Below are positions 7,190-16,607 of a stretch of 64,000 nucleotides of DNA, in pieces. Position 1 is the first letter of the stretch. Every line of letters starts with the position of its first letter. Location: assembly GCF_011762005.1 (NCBI RefSeq), contig NZ_JAASQU010000001.1:1109974-1173973 (forward strand). The letters run 5' to 3'. The stretch comes from Qipengyuania flava (GTDB lineage: Bacteria > Pseudomonadota > Alphaproteobacteria > Sphingomonadales > Sphingomonadaceae). Position numbers and translations under genes: made by a program. The notes beneath the pieces were generated by a model. The model saw nothing but the letters and a program-made list of their open reading frames with translations, made no database searches and had not been told where the DNA came from.

Positions 7190-8608
7190 ATGCCCACACG
7201 GCAATCGCGCCTGTTGCTGCTGATCGACGACGACCCTGCCCAGGGGCGACTGGTGTCCGCGCTCGCCGCCCGCGAGGGCTGGCGCACCCAGATCGTCGCC
7301 ACCGGTTCCGATGCACTCGCCCTGCTCGCCGCGCCCGAAGGGGAAGAGGTCACGGCCGTACTGCTCGACCAACGGGTCCCGGGCGACGGCGCCTGCGAAC
7401 TGATCCGCGAATTGCGCACCGCACAAGACGACCTTCCCCTGCTGATGCTCACCGCCAGCACCTCGCCGCTGCTTGCGGTCGAAGCGATGCGCGCGGGCGC
7501 AACCGACTATCTCATCAAGCCGATCGATCCCGAGCGCCTGCTCGGCGCGCTGGCGGGCGCGGTTCTCGGCGGCAAGCCCAATGCCGAACTGCAGCCGCTG
7601 ACCGAGCGGCTGCCCCACCCGCTGGATTTCGACGACATGGTCGGAACCGCAGCACCGTTCCGCACCGCGCTGGCCAAGGCCGCCACTGCCGCGCGTGGCC
7701 ACACGCATGTGCTGGTCGAGGGCGAAAGCGGAACCGGCAAGGACATGGTCGCCCGCGCGATGCATGCCGCCAGCACCCGTGCCAAGGCCAATCTGCGCGT
7801 CGTGCGCTGCCGCGGCCTGCCCGCAGCCTCGCTCGAATCGTTGCTGTTCGGGCACGAGCAGGGTGCCTTCGCGGGTGCCTTCGACCGCCAGACCGGCCTG
7901 CTCGAGCAATGCGACGGGGGCACGCTGATCCTCGACGACGTCGACCGCATACCGCGCGACCAGCAGGAGCGGCTGGCCGATGTGCTCGACAGCGGCATCG
8001 TCCGCCCGACCGGCGCAACGCATGGCTTCAAGATCGACCTGCGCGTCTTCGCCACCAGCGATTTCGACCTCGAGCAGGAAGTCGTTGCGGGCGGTTTCGC
8101 GCGGGCGCTGTTCGATCAGCTTGCCGTCACGCGCATCCGCATGCCCGCGCTGCGCGAGCGGCTCGGCGATATCCCCGCGCTCACGCGGTACTTCCTCGCC
8201 AAGATCGGCGAGCAACCGGGGCTCAAGCACCATTCGATCGCCGACAGCGGGCTGAGCCTGATCGAAGGCTACGACTGGCCGGGCAATGTTCGCCAGCTGC
8301 AGGCCGCACTGTTCCGCGCCTGCGTCTTCGAACAGCGCGAGGCGCTGACCGCGCACAGCTTCCCGCAGCTTGCCGAACTGCTCGGCGACCAGGCCGATCG
8401 CGGCGAGAGCCGCGCGCGCGGGCTTGGCGTGCTGCTGTACACCGATGACGGCCACGTCCGCGCGCTCGAGGAGATCGAGGCCGACATCATCCGCCTCGCC
8501 ATCGGTCATTACCGCGGGCGGATGACCGAGGTCGCGCGCCGGCTCGGGATCGGCCGTTCGACGCTCTACCGCAAGCTCAGCGAACTCGGCATCGACAACG
8601 CCGCCTGA
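7190..8608 (+). CDS. Response regulator of the sigma-54-activator (NtrC/DctD) type with variant GAFTGA loop
   Basis: This 472-residue protein has three modules. Residues 8-120 are a receiver domain with phospho-acceptor Asp60 and Lys110. Residues 145-380 are an AAA+ domain with Walker A GESGTGKD (178-185). The C-terminus is a Fis-type helix-turn-helix (VARRLGIGRSTLYRKL). The sigma-54 contact loop reads GAFAGA (225-230) instead of GAFTGA, and Walker B reads ILDD (247-250) instead of the usual LDE. The start at 7190 was chosen over 7160 because AGGGAG precedes it. The altered loop raises doubt that it activates sigma-54 RNA polymerase. No cognate kinase is adjacent. Confidence 0.85.
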   Translation: MPTRQSRLLLLIDDDPAQGRLVSALAAREGWRTQIVATGSDALALLAAPEGEEVTAVLLDQRVPGDGACELIRELRTAQDDLPLLMLTASTSPLLAVEAMRAGATDYLIKPIDPERLLGALAGAVLGGKPNAELQPLTERLPHPLDFDDMVGTAAPFRTALAKAATAARGHTHVLVEGESGTGKDMVARAMHAASTRAKANLRVVRCRGLPAASLESLLFGHEQGAFAGAFDRQTGLLEQCDGGTLILDDVDRIPRDQQERLADVLDSGIVRPTGATHGFKIDLRVFATSDFDLEQEVVAGGFARALFDQLAVTRIRMPALRERLGDIPALTRYFLAKIGEQPGLKHHSIADSGLSLIEGYDWPGNVRQLQAALFRACVFEQREALTAHSFPQLAELLGDQADRGESRARGLGVLLYTDDGHVRALEEIEADIIRLAIGHYRGRMTEVARRLGIGRSTLYRKLSELGIDNAA

Positions 8609-8627
8609 GCGGCCTAGCCCTGTCGCC

Positions 8628-9425
8628 ATGGGCAAGCTCAACGACATGGTCTGCGTGGTCACCGGCGGCGCACGCGGGATCGGCAAGGCGGTTTGCCGCG
8701 CTTTCCTTGCGGAGGGCGCCAAGGTGGTGGTGCTTACCGATATCGACGAAGACGAAGGTAGGAAAGCCGCCGACGAGCTTGGCTGCAGCTTCCACCGCCT
8801 CGATGTCGCCAGCGAGGGCGAATGGGACGCGCTGGCGGCGGCCTTCCCCGTGATCGACGTACTGGTCAACAACGCCGGCATCACCGGCTTCGAGGACGGC
8901 CCCGCGCAGCACGATCCGGAGAACGCGAGCCTCGCCGAATGGCACCGTGTGCATGCGGTCAACACCGACGGCTGCTTCCTCGGCTGCCGCTATGCCCTGC
9001 GCGCGATGAAGGCCCAAGCGAGTTCGGGGGGCACGGGCTCGATCATCAACATGTCCTCGCGCTCGGGCCTCGTCGGGATTCCCGGCGCGGCGGCCTATGC
9101 CGCGAGCAAGGCGGCGATGCGCAACCACACCAAGTCGGTCGCGCTCTACGCCGCGCAGCAAGGCTGGGCGATCCGCTGCAATTCGATCCACCCCGCCGCG
9201 ATCCTGACCGACATCTGGGAGCCGATGCTGGGCGACGGGCCCGACCGCGACGCGAAGATGGCCGCGCTGGTCGCCGATACGCCCTTGAAGCGCTTCGGCA
9301 CGGTCGAAGAGGTCGCCGCGACCTGCGTCTTCCTCGCCAGCGCCGACAGCGCCTACATGACCGGTGCCGAACTCACGCTCGACGGCGGCCTGCTCGCGGG
9401 CAGCGCCGCTTCGCCCGGAAGCTAG
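8628..9425 (+). CDS. Short-chain dehydrogenase/reductase
   Basis: This 265-residue classical SDR carries the nucleotide-binding motif TGGARGIG (12-19), NNAG (81-84), catalytic Ser near 143-144, and Tyr157-x3-Lys161. An Asp near position 38 (LTDID) after the second strand favours NAD(H) over NADP(H). It lies 19 bases after the response-regulator gene and may be co-transcribed with it. The substrate cannot be told from sequence. It ends 8 bases from the convergent folP stop. Confidence 0.9.
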   Translation: MGKLNDMVCVVTGGARGIGKAVCRAFLAEGAKVVVLTDIDEDEGRKAADELGCSFHRLDVASEGEWDALAAAFPVIDVLVNNAGITGFEDGPAQHDPENASLAEWHRVHAVNTDGCFLGCRYALRAMKAQASSGGTGSIINMSSRSGLVGIPGAAAYAASKAAMRNHTKSVALYAAQQGWAIRCNSIHPAAILTDIWEPMLGDGPDRDAKMAALVADTPLKRFGTVEEVAATCVFLASADSAYMTGAELTLDGGLLAGSAASPGS

Positions 9426-9433
9426 ACGGGCGC

Positions 9434-10549
9434 CTAGGCGGGCAGATCGGCGAAGTCGGTCAGCGCGGCATCGCGCAGACCGCGCCAGACATTGCGCGCC
9501 TGCACAGTTTCGGCGACATCGTGGACACGCACCATCTGCACGCCCGCGCGCATCCCTTCGAGCGCCAGCGCCACGCTGCCGCCCAGCCGCTGATCGACCG
9601 GCGCTTCCTTCGACAGCGCACCGATCATGCGCTTGCGGCTCGCCCCCAGCAGCAGCGGATGGCCCAGCGCATGGAACAGCGGCAGCGCGTTCATCAGCGC
9701 GAGGTTCTCCGCCAGGCTCTTGCCGAAGCCGATGCCCGGATCGAGCAGGATGTTGCGCGCATCGATCCCCGCTTCTAGCGCGGCATCGCGCCTTGCGCGC
9801 AGCGCGTCGAACACGTTGAACACCACGCTAGTGTAGCCACCGCCCGTATGGAGGTCTTCATGCGCGGCACCCGGCGCATGCATCAGCACCACCGGGCATC
9901 CGGCCTGCGCGACCACTTCGACGCTGCGCGGATCATGCGCGAGGCCGGAGACGTCGTTGACCAGATGCGCGCCCGCATCCAGCGCGGCCTCCATGACCGC
10001 CGCCTTGCGCGTGTCCACGCTGACTGCCGCGCCCATGCCGGCGCAGGCCTCGATCGCGGGGACGACGCGCTTGATCTCGTCACCTTCCCACAGCGGCTTG
10101 GCACCCGGGCGGGTGCTTTCGCCGCCCACGTCGATGATCGCCGCCCCGGCCTCGACCATGGCCGCGGCATGCGCGCGCCCCGCTTCGGCGTCGTCGAGGA
10201 AACGCCCGCCGTCGCTGAAACTGTCGGGGGTGACGTTGAGAATGCCCATCACCTGCGGCTGGTCGAGCGGCACGGTCCGCGTACCCAGTTGCAACGGCGG
10301 GTGTGCGAGGGTGAGATTGGCCCATTGCGCCTCGCCCTCCGCACCGAGTTCATCGGGCAAACGGCCAAGCACCTCGCCCATGGTATCGGGCGCGGCGAGC
10401 CAGCGCTCCACCACCTCGCCATCCCTTCGCAGGATCACGGCAAGGCGGCTCGCATAGACCATTCCACCCGCCAGCCGGATCGCATTGCCATGTTCGGATT
10501 GCGGCCCCGGAACGAGACCGATCGGCCGGATATAGACCTGCCCGCTCAT
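9434..10549 (-). CDS. folP: Dihydropteroate synthase
   Basis: FolP joins 6-hydroxymethyl-dihydropterin pyrophosphate and p-aminobenzoate in folate synthesis. The TIM-barrel motifs are plain: MGILNVTPDSFSDGG, DVGGESTRPGA, SVDTRKA, LVNDVSG, LLDPGIGFGKS and LLGASRKRMIG. At 371 residues it is longer than the usual 270-290 because about 95 extra N-terminal residues precede the barrel. I chose the ATG at 10549; a further in-frame ATG 33 bases upstream is less likely. It stands alone on the minus strand downstream of ccrM. Confidence 0.92.
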   Translation of the reverse strand: MSGQVYIRPIGLVPGPQSEHGNAIRLAGGMVYASRLAVILRRDGEVVERWLAAPDTMGEVLGRLPDELGAEGEAQWANLTLAHPPLQLGTRTVPLDQPQVMGILNVTPDSFSDGGRFLDDAEAGRAHAAAMVEAGAAIIDVGGESTRPGAKPLWEGDEIKRVVPAIEACAGMGAAVSVDTRKAAVMEAALDAGAHLVNDVSGLAHDPRSVEVVAQAGCPVVLMHAPGAAHEDLHTGGGYTSVVFNVFDALRARRDAALEAGIDARNILLDPGIGFGKSLAENLALMNALPLFHALGHPLLLGASRKRMIGALSKEAPVDQRLGGSVALALEGMRAGVQMVRVHDVAETVQARNVWRGLRDAALTDFADLPA

Positions 10550-10866
10550 TGTTGGACTTCCCCAGCGCAAGGACCGCGACATGGACCGAGTGTTACACGG
10601 TCCACTGCGAAAAAAGTCGCAGAGGGGTTTTGCGGTGCGAGGCCGAACGAGGCGTTAGCTGTGAGACGCTGGATCATGCGCGGAGTGTTAGCGAGTTGGA
10701 GGAGAGTAGGACAGGGAGGGCGTCCCCTTTTTCGTCGCCCCGGACTCACCGCAGAGCGACGAACATCTGGATTGTTTGCGCACGAACCGCCGAATCTTCT
10801 CGACCTATCCGAGCCGGCAGTTCGATCGGGCCGCCTAGCGGCTTGCCGACCGTGCCCAAATTCCTC
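10550..10866. other. 317-base gap between ccrM and folP with two hairpins and two GANTC sites
   Basis: No convincing gene is present. Near the folP start are two small hairpins: GGACCG (10583-10588) pairing with CGGTCC (10598-10603), and CTGCG (10605-10609) pairing with CGCAG (10618-10622) around an A-rich loop. GANTC sites occur at 10743-10747 and 10792-10796. The gap must hold the 3' end of the ccrM transcript and any separate folP promoter. A small RNA cannot be excluded, but nothing matched a family I recognise. Confidence 0.4.
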
Positions 10867-12027
<1,161 letters not shown>

Positions 12028-12036
12028 TTATCCACA
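12028..12036 (+). promoter_or_regulatory. Perfect DnaA box upstream of ccrM
   Basis: TTATCCACA matches the DnaA-box consensus TTATNCACA exactly. It lies 22 bases before the ccrM ATG and 5 bases from the nearest GANTC site. Binding by DnaA is inferred; the sequence match itself is direct. Confidence 0.65.
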
Positions 12037-12040
12037 GGGT

Positions 12041-12192
12041 GAGTCCAAACGGAGTCGCGGTCAAGCGGGAAAATCGGGGTGCCCACTCACCCCGGCGCAG
12101 ATGCTGGAGAGAACAGAAGGTGTCCGGCACAACATATTGAGTCCCCTGCGAATCCGCGGACTCAAGATGGTGCGGTGTGGCGCGCAGGACTC
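12041..12192. promoter_or_regulatory. Cluster of six GANTC methylation sites in the ccrM control region
   Basis: GANTC occurs at 12041-12045, 12052-12056, 12139-12143, 12150-12154, 12159-12163 and 12188-12192. Six sites in 152 bases is far above chance for a four-base-specific motif. The product of the adjacent gene is predicted to methylate exactly this sequence, so autoregulation through the methylation state is likely. Confidence 0.7.
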
Positions 12193-12416
12193 AATTGCTG
12201 CACGGATTTAACCGTTAGGGAAACCGGGCGAAAGCTGCTAGGGCGGGTTCGCTGACGTCGAAATTTGCGACGGACTTCGGCTTTTGACGACCGCCGCTTG
12301 CCTTCAGTGGCCCCGGCGCAAACCAGACGACGACTTCCTTTCATCGGACGATTTGACGCACGACCGTTCCGCATGTCGCGGCGCGGCAATTTCTCGCGTT
12401 CTTGAAAGGAACCACC

Positions 12417-12629
12417 ATGAGCAAGACCGGAACCGTAAAGTTCTTCAACACCGACAAGGGCTATGGCTTCATCCAGCCCGACGACGGTTCGGACGACAGC
12501 TTCGTCCACATCAGCGCCGTGCAGGCCGCCGGCATGCACTCGCTCGATAAGGAACAGCGTCTCAACTACGAAATCGAGACCGGCCGCAACGGCAAGGCCA
12601 GCGCGGTCAACCTGTCGGCCGCCGACTAA
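12417..12629 (+). CDS. Cold-shock protein
   Basis: This 70-residue single cold-shock domain carries both RNA-binding motifs, KGYGFI (RNP1 region) and SFVHIS (RNP2 region). It starts TGTVKFFN as usual for the CspA family. The ATG at 12417 follows a good AAAGGA site. Such proteins are RNA chaperones that melt mRNA structure at low temperature or during growth transitions. The long leader upstream suggests post-transcriptional control. Which paralogue it is cannot be told. Confidence 0.93.
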   Translation: MSKTGTVKFFNTDKGYGFIQPDDGSDDSFVHISAVQAAGMHSLDKEQRLNYEIETGRNGKASAVNLSAAD

Positions 12630-12724
12630 CCGGCGCCCCGGATCGCGCGGCGCCCGCTTCCATGACGGGGCGGCGCCGCGCGGACCATCTTCTTCCCCCC
12701 CTTTTCCGAACCCGGAGACGCTGC

Positions 12725-12934
12725 ATGGCCGGCCAGACCTACGAATTCTATTCCGCGCGCGCGGCCGAGGCCGCAGCCGATGCCCAGGCGGCCACGCTCG
12801 ACAATGTGCGCGATCGCGCGCTGCGCGCCGAGGCGACCTGGCAGGCGCTTGCCGACCAGGCCCGTGCTGTGGCCGAACAGCGCCGCAAGATCGCCGCGAC
12901 CAAGGCGGTCGAGAACGCTTCCGAAGCCGGCTAG
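12725..12934 (+). CDS. Small alanine-rich hypothetical protein
   Basis: The protein has 69 residues, almost entirely helical and rich in Ala, Arg and Glu (SARAAEAAADAQ, LRAEATWQALADQAR). It is probably a short helical hairpin or coiled coil. Similar small proteins with a TLDNVRDR-type motif are, to my knowledge, widespread in sphingomonads without a function. The ATG at 12725 was chosen for size and a GGAG about 10 bases upstream. Its TAG stop overlaps the convergent rnhB stop in the four bases CTAG. Confidence 0.65.
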   Translation: MAGQTYEFYSARAAEAAADAQAATLDNVRDRALRAEATWQALADQARAVAEQRRKIAATKAVENASEAG

Positions 12935-13572
12935 GCCGCGCTTTCCGCAAACAGATCGGCTTGCGCCACCGGCGCGAAGCTGCGGCGATGCAGCGGCGTG
13001 GGCCCGCGCGTGCGCAACGCCTCGAGATGTTCTGCCGTGCCATAGCCTGCGTTGCGATCCCAGCCGTAGCCAGGATACCGCTTCGCCGCTTCGCGCATCA
13101 GGCGGTCGCGATATTCCTTGGCGAGAATACTCGCCGCACCGATACACCGCTCCTTGCCGTCGCCGCCCACGATCGCGCGCGCATCGGCCCAGCGCCAATC
13201 GGACTGGCGCCCATGCGGGGTCATATTGCCATCGATCAGCACCGTCTCGGGTTCGCATCCGAGAGTTTCGACCAGCCGCGCTACCGCCAGCGTCATCGCG
13301 CGCATGGTCGCGTGGAAGATGTTGAGCCGGTCGATCTCCGCAGGCTCGATCACCGCCAGCCCCCAGGCGCAGCGTTCGCGGATCTGCGGTTCCAGCGCCG
13401 CGCGGCGCTTGGCCGAGAGTTTCTTCGAATCGTCGAGACCGCCCGGACACGGCTTGCACAGCACCACCGCTGCTGCGACAACAGGCCCCGCCAGCGGGCC
13501 ACGCCCGGCCTCGTCGACGCCCACCACCAGCGGTGCGGTACCCAGACCCTTATGCGGAGTTGCACTGAACAT
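12931..13572 (-). CDS. rnhB: Ribonuclease HII
   Basis: RNase HII removes ribonucleotides and RNA primers from DNA. Family motifs are VGVDEAGRGPLAGP (catalytic Asp and Glu), DSKKLS, IDGN and the later AASILAKEYRD. The length of 213 residues is typical. The ATG at 13572-13570 overlaps the ATG of the divergent sugar dehydrogenase within the four bases CATG. A longer in-frame extension upstream would be antisense to the dehydrogenase gene and lacks family similarity. Its stop overlaps the stop of the small convergent gene. Confidence 0.93.
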   Translation of the reverse strand: MFSATPHKGLGTAPLVVGVDEAGRGPLAGPVVAAAVVLCKPCPGGLDDSKKLSAKRRAALEPQIRERCAWGLAVIEPAEIDRLNIFHATMRAMTLAVARLVETLGCEPETVLIDGNMTPHGRQSDWRWADARAIVGGDGKERCIGAASILAKEYRDRLMREAAKRYPGYGWDRNAGYGTAEHLEALRTRGPTPLHRRSFAPVAQADLFAESAA

Positions 13573-14737
13573 GAAACAGACCTCGATCCTCGCCGCCACA
13601 CTATCGCCGCTGCTGCTCGTCGCAAGTTGCGGCGCGACCGGTTCGGGGGATAGCGCGCAGACGCCGGGCGCCGCGCAGGCGGGCGACTGGGACGGCGAAT
13701 TCGCCATCACCGAACACGGCAACTTTGCCGAACCCTGGGCCGCGGCCTTCATCCCCGGCACGCAGATGTTGTTCGTGACTGAAAAGGCCGGGTCGGCAAA
13801 GATCGTCAACACCGCGAACGACCGCCAGTTGGACGTCACCGGACTTCCCGCGGTCGATTACGGCGGCCAGGGCGGGCTCGGCGATGTCGCTTTCCTGCCT
13901 TCGGAAAGCGATAATTCCGTGGGCACGCGGACGATCTACCTCACCTGGGCCGAAGCGGGCGACGGCGATACGCGCGGCGCGGCGCTGGGCCGCGGGCAAC
14001 TGGTCTGCGCGCAGGCCACCGCCTGCCAGATCGAGGGCCTCGAAATCATCTGGCGGCAGGCGCCCAAGGTCACCGGCCGCGGGCACTATTCGCATCGCAT
14101 CGCCTTCAGCCCCGATGGCGAGCACATTTTGCTCGCCAGCGGCGAACGCCAGAAGATGGAGCCCTCGCAGGACGAGCAAAGTCATCTCGGCAAGATCGTC
14201 CGGCTCGAACTCGACGGTACGCCCGCGGGTGACGGCGCTATCGACGGTGCGCTGCCCGATATCTGGTCGATGGGACACCGCAACATCCTCGGCATGGATT
14301 TCGACGCGCAGGGCCGCCTGTGGGAAGTCGAGCACGGTCCGGCGGGTGGCGACGAGCTCAACCTCGTGCAGAAGGGTGCCAATTACGGCTGGCCGCTGCG
14401 CTCGAACGGCGAACATTACGATGGTGGCGCGATCACCGATCACAGCGCGGACGACGGTTTCGCCAAGGCAGCGATCGGCTGGACCCCGGTGATCGCACCG
14501 GGCAGCATGACCTTCTACACGGGCGATCTGTTCGATGGTCTCGCGGGCAACCTGCTGATCGCAGGGCTCAAGAGCCAGGCAATCGTGCGCGTGGCGATCG
14601 ACGGCGAAAGCGCCACCGAAACAGCCCGCTACGACATGGGCGCAAGGATCCGCGAGATCGTCGAAGGGCCCGATGGTGCGCTGTGGGTGCTCGAGGATGG
14701 CGAAGGCGGGCGACTGCTCGAACTTCGCCCCGGCTAA
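13571..14737 (+). CDS. PQQ-dependent aldose sugar dehydrogenase-type lipoprotein
   Basis: This 388-residue exported protein has a lipobox (LLLVASC, Cys about 20), so it is probably anchored to a membrane facing the periplasm. The rest is a six-bladed beta-propeller of the soluble glucose/aldose dehydrogenase (Asd, YliI) family. Landmarks are GGQGGLGDVAF, GRGHYSHRIAFSPDG with the putative catalytic His, GHRNILGMDF and EHGPAGGDELNLVQKGANYGWP. The cofactor and oxidation of aldoses are family knowledge. The start codon shares bases with the divergent rnhB start, and its ribosome-binding GGAG lies inside rnhB. Confidence 0.88.
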   Translation: MKQTSILAATLSPLLLVASCGATGSGDSAQTPGAAQAGDWDGEFAITEHGNFAEPWAAAFIPGTQMLFVTEKAGSAKIVNTANDRQLDVTGLPAVDYGGQGGLGDVAFLPSESDNSVGTRTIYLTWAEAGDGDTRGAALGRGQLVCAQATACQIEGLEIIWRQAPKVTGRGHYSHRIAFSPDGEHILLASGERQKMEPSQDEQSHLGKIVRLELDGTPAGDGAIDGALPDIWSMGHRNILGMDFDAQGRLWEVEHGPAGGDELNLVQKGANYGWPLRSNGEHYDGGAITDHSADDGFAKAAIGWTPVIAPGSMTFYTGDLFDGLAGNLLIAGLKSQAIVRVAIDGESATETARYDMGARIREIVEGPDGALWVLEDGEGGRLLELRPG

Positions 14738-14786
14738 GGCGAATTATATCGACTTGGGGGCTGCACGCGCCTAATCGGCGCGCCCC

Positions 14787-15317
14787 ATGGCGACCATCGT
14801 CCCCCTTTCCGCGATCGACCCGGCGCTGGTCGAAGAGCTGCTCGATGCCGCTTTCGGCGACGGACGGCACGCCCGCACGGCCTATCGCATCCGCGAGGGA
14901 ATGGACTGGCTCGAAGCGCTGAGTTTCGCTGCGCTCGACGACGAGGATTACCTCGTCGGCACGATCCAGCTCTGGCCCGTCGCGCTGACCGATCCGAAGG
15001 GGCGCGCGCATCCGATGATCATGGTCGGTCCGGTCGCGGTCATGCCCGGTCGGCAGGGCGAAGGCTTCGGCAAGGCGCTGATGGCCGCCAGCCTGGGCGC
15101 GATCGATGCCGGATTCGATGACGGCGCGGCGCCGCTGCCGCAGGTGATGATCGGCGATCCCGACTATTACGATCGCTGGGGCTTCCTCGCCGATCACACG
15201 CAGGGCTGGCACTGCCCCGGCCCGTTCGAAAGACACCGCCTGCTCGCACGTAGCGGCAATCCGGCGATCCTGCCCGGCGAAGGCATGCTGGGGCCGTGGA
15301 TGGGAACTCAGGTCTAA
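14787..15317 (+). CDS. GNAT-family N-acetyltransferase
   Basis: This 176-residue protein has the GNAT acetyl-CoA-binding signature VAVMPGRQGEGFGKALM (about 82-98) in a typical central position. The later YYDRWGF segment matches the YhbS-like branch of the family. The acceptor substrate is unknown. It starts 49 bases after the sugar dehydrogenase stop on the same strand and is the first of several tightly packed genes. Confidence 0.85.
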   Translation: MATIVPLSAIDPALVEELLDAAFGDGRHARTAYRIREGMDWLEALSFAALDDEDYLVGTIQLWPVALTDPKGRAHPMIMVGPVAVMPGRQGEGFGKALMAASLGAIDAGFDDGAAPLPQVMIGDPDYYDRWGFLADHTQGWHCPGPFERHRLLARSGNPAILPGEGMLGPWMGTQV

Positions 15318-15347
15318 ATCCTCCCAGTCGTCTCTACAGGCAGGCTA

Positions 15348-15932
15348 TTGAGTGAGCATGAGTGTTCTGCCATCGCTCGCACCGTGCCTTACACTCCGCC
15401 CCCCGAACTCGCCGGAATGTCGCTCGCGCAGATCGCCGAGGCCGTGGCCGAGCGCAAGCTGCCCCCGGTCGAGCAATGGTCGCCTGACAATGTCGATGAC
15501 AGCCACATGCGGATCGCCGCCGACGGCAACTGGTATCACGAAGGCTCGCAGATCACGCGTCCCGCGATGGTCCGCGCCTTCGCGGGCCTGCTCAATCGCG
15601 AGGCCGATGGCAGCTACTGGCTGGTCGTGCCCTATCAGAAGCTGTCGATCGAGGTCGAGGACGCCTGCTTCATCGCCACCGATGTAACCGAGACGGAAGG
15701 TGACCTCGCCTTTCGCCTGAACACCGACGAGCTGGTGGTGGCGGGCCCCGACCACCCGATCCGCGCGGCGGGTGATCACGACAGTCCGGCGATCTACCTG
15801 CATGTCCGGCGCGGCTGCGAGGCGCGGCTCAACCGTTCGACCTACGAACAGCTCGCGCGCATCGCACTCGAGCGCGGGGACGACTGGACCGTGACCAGCG
15901 GCGGCGAAAGCTTCTCGCTGCTGCCTGCATGA
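15348..15932 (+). CDS. DUF1285 family protein
   Basis: The protein has up to 194 residues with the DUF1285 pattern: PPPELAGMSLAQIAEAV, then LPPVEQWSPD, then GNWYHEGSQITRPAMVRAFA. The family is conserved in alphaproteobacteria, and I know of no established biochemical role. The start is uncertain. TTG at 15348 follows an AGGCAGG stretch, while GTG at 15384 would begin closer to the conserved region. It ends with ATGA overlap onto the NUDIX gene, so the two are probably translated together. Confidence 0.75.
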   Translation: MSEHECSAIARTVPYTPPPELAGMSLAQIAEAVAERKLPPVEQWSPDNVDDSHMRIAADGNWYHEGSQITRPAMVRAFAGLLNREADGSYWLVVPYQKLSIEVEDACFIATDVTETEGDLAFRLNTDELVVAGPDHPIRAAGDHDSPAIYLHVRRGCEARLNRSTYEQLARIALERGDDWTVTSGGESFSLLPA

Positions 15933-16522
15933 GCGCGGTCTTCGACCGGCTGACCCAACTGTTCGAGCAGGGCCATGCGCGCGACGTCGGCGAATTGATG
16001 AGCGACAGCCGCTTCGCCGATCTCGACCGGACGGCCGACGCAGCGGTGCTGATCGCGGTTACCGAACGCCCCGATCCCACGGTGTTGCTGACCCAGCGGC
16101 CGCGCACCATGCGCGATCACCCCGGGCAGGTCGCCTTCCCGGGCGGCAAGCTGGACGAGGGCGAGAACGCAGTCGAGGCCGCGCTGCGCGAAGCGTGGGA
16201 GGAACTGGCGATCGCGCCCGAACAGGTCCGGCTGATCGGCACCACTGATCGCTACCAGACCGGCACCGGCTTCGACATCACCCCGGTGCTCGCCACCATT
16301 CCGCATGACTTGCCCATCCGCCCCGACCCGCGCGAAGTCGAAAGCTGGTTCGAATGCCCGCTCGACAAACTTATGGATGCTGCAAGCTGGCAGCGCAATT
16401 CGGTGTTCTGGAAAGGCGCCGAACGCGAATATCTGGAACTGGATCACGGTGGCTACCGCATCTGGGGCGTCACCGCCGCAATCTGCTGGAACCTGTCGCG
16501 ACGGATCGCCTGGTTCGACTGA
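15929..16522 (+). CDS. NUDIX hydrolase, coenzyme A pyrophosphatase type
   Basis: This 197-residue protein has a complete NUDIX box (GGKLDEGENAVEAALREAWEEL without the last positions, about 71-93). It is preceded by LLTQRPRTMRDHPGQVAFPG, the signature that separates CoA diphosphatases (NudL/NUDT7 type) from other NUDIX enzymes. It should cleave CoA to 4'-phosphopantetheine and 3',5'-ADP. It is coupled by ATGA to the DUF1285 gene. The cca gene follows 85 bases later. Confidence 0.88.
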   Translation: MSAVFDRLTQLFEQGHARDVGELMSDSRFADLDRTADAAVLIAVTERPDPTVLLTQRPRTMRDHPGQVAFPGGKLDEGENAVEAALREAWEELAIAPEQVRLIGTTDRYQTGTGFDITPVLATIPHDLPIRPDPREVESWFECPLDKLMDAASWQRNSVFWKGAEREYLELDHGGYRIWGVTAAICWNLSRRIAWFD

Positions 16523-16607
16523 GCGCGCTTGTCGTGTCCTGCGGCTTCACCTAACCGGCGAAGCGAACCCCGGCGGTGCCCTGCCGCAATCGAAACGAAG
16601 CCGAACG

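Noticed and set aside
7154..8965. A long minus-strand frame opposite the sigma-54-type regulator and SDR genes
   Set aside because: The encoded protein has no domain, while the plus strand has receiver, AAA+, Fis and SDR motifs throughout.
10550..10866. Possible 6S or other small RNA gene in the ccrM-folP gap
   Set aside because: There are short hairpins but no long closing stem, promoter and terminator arrangement that would support a known RNA family.
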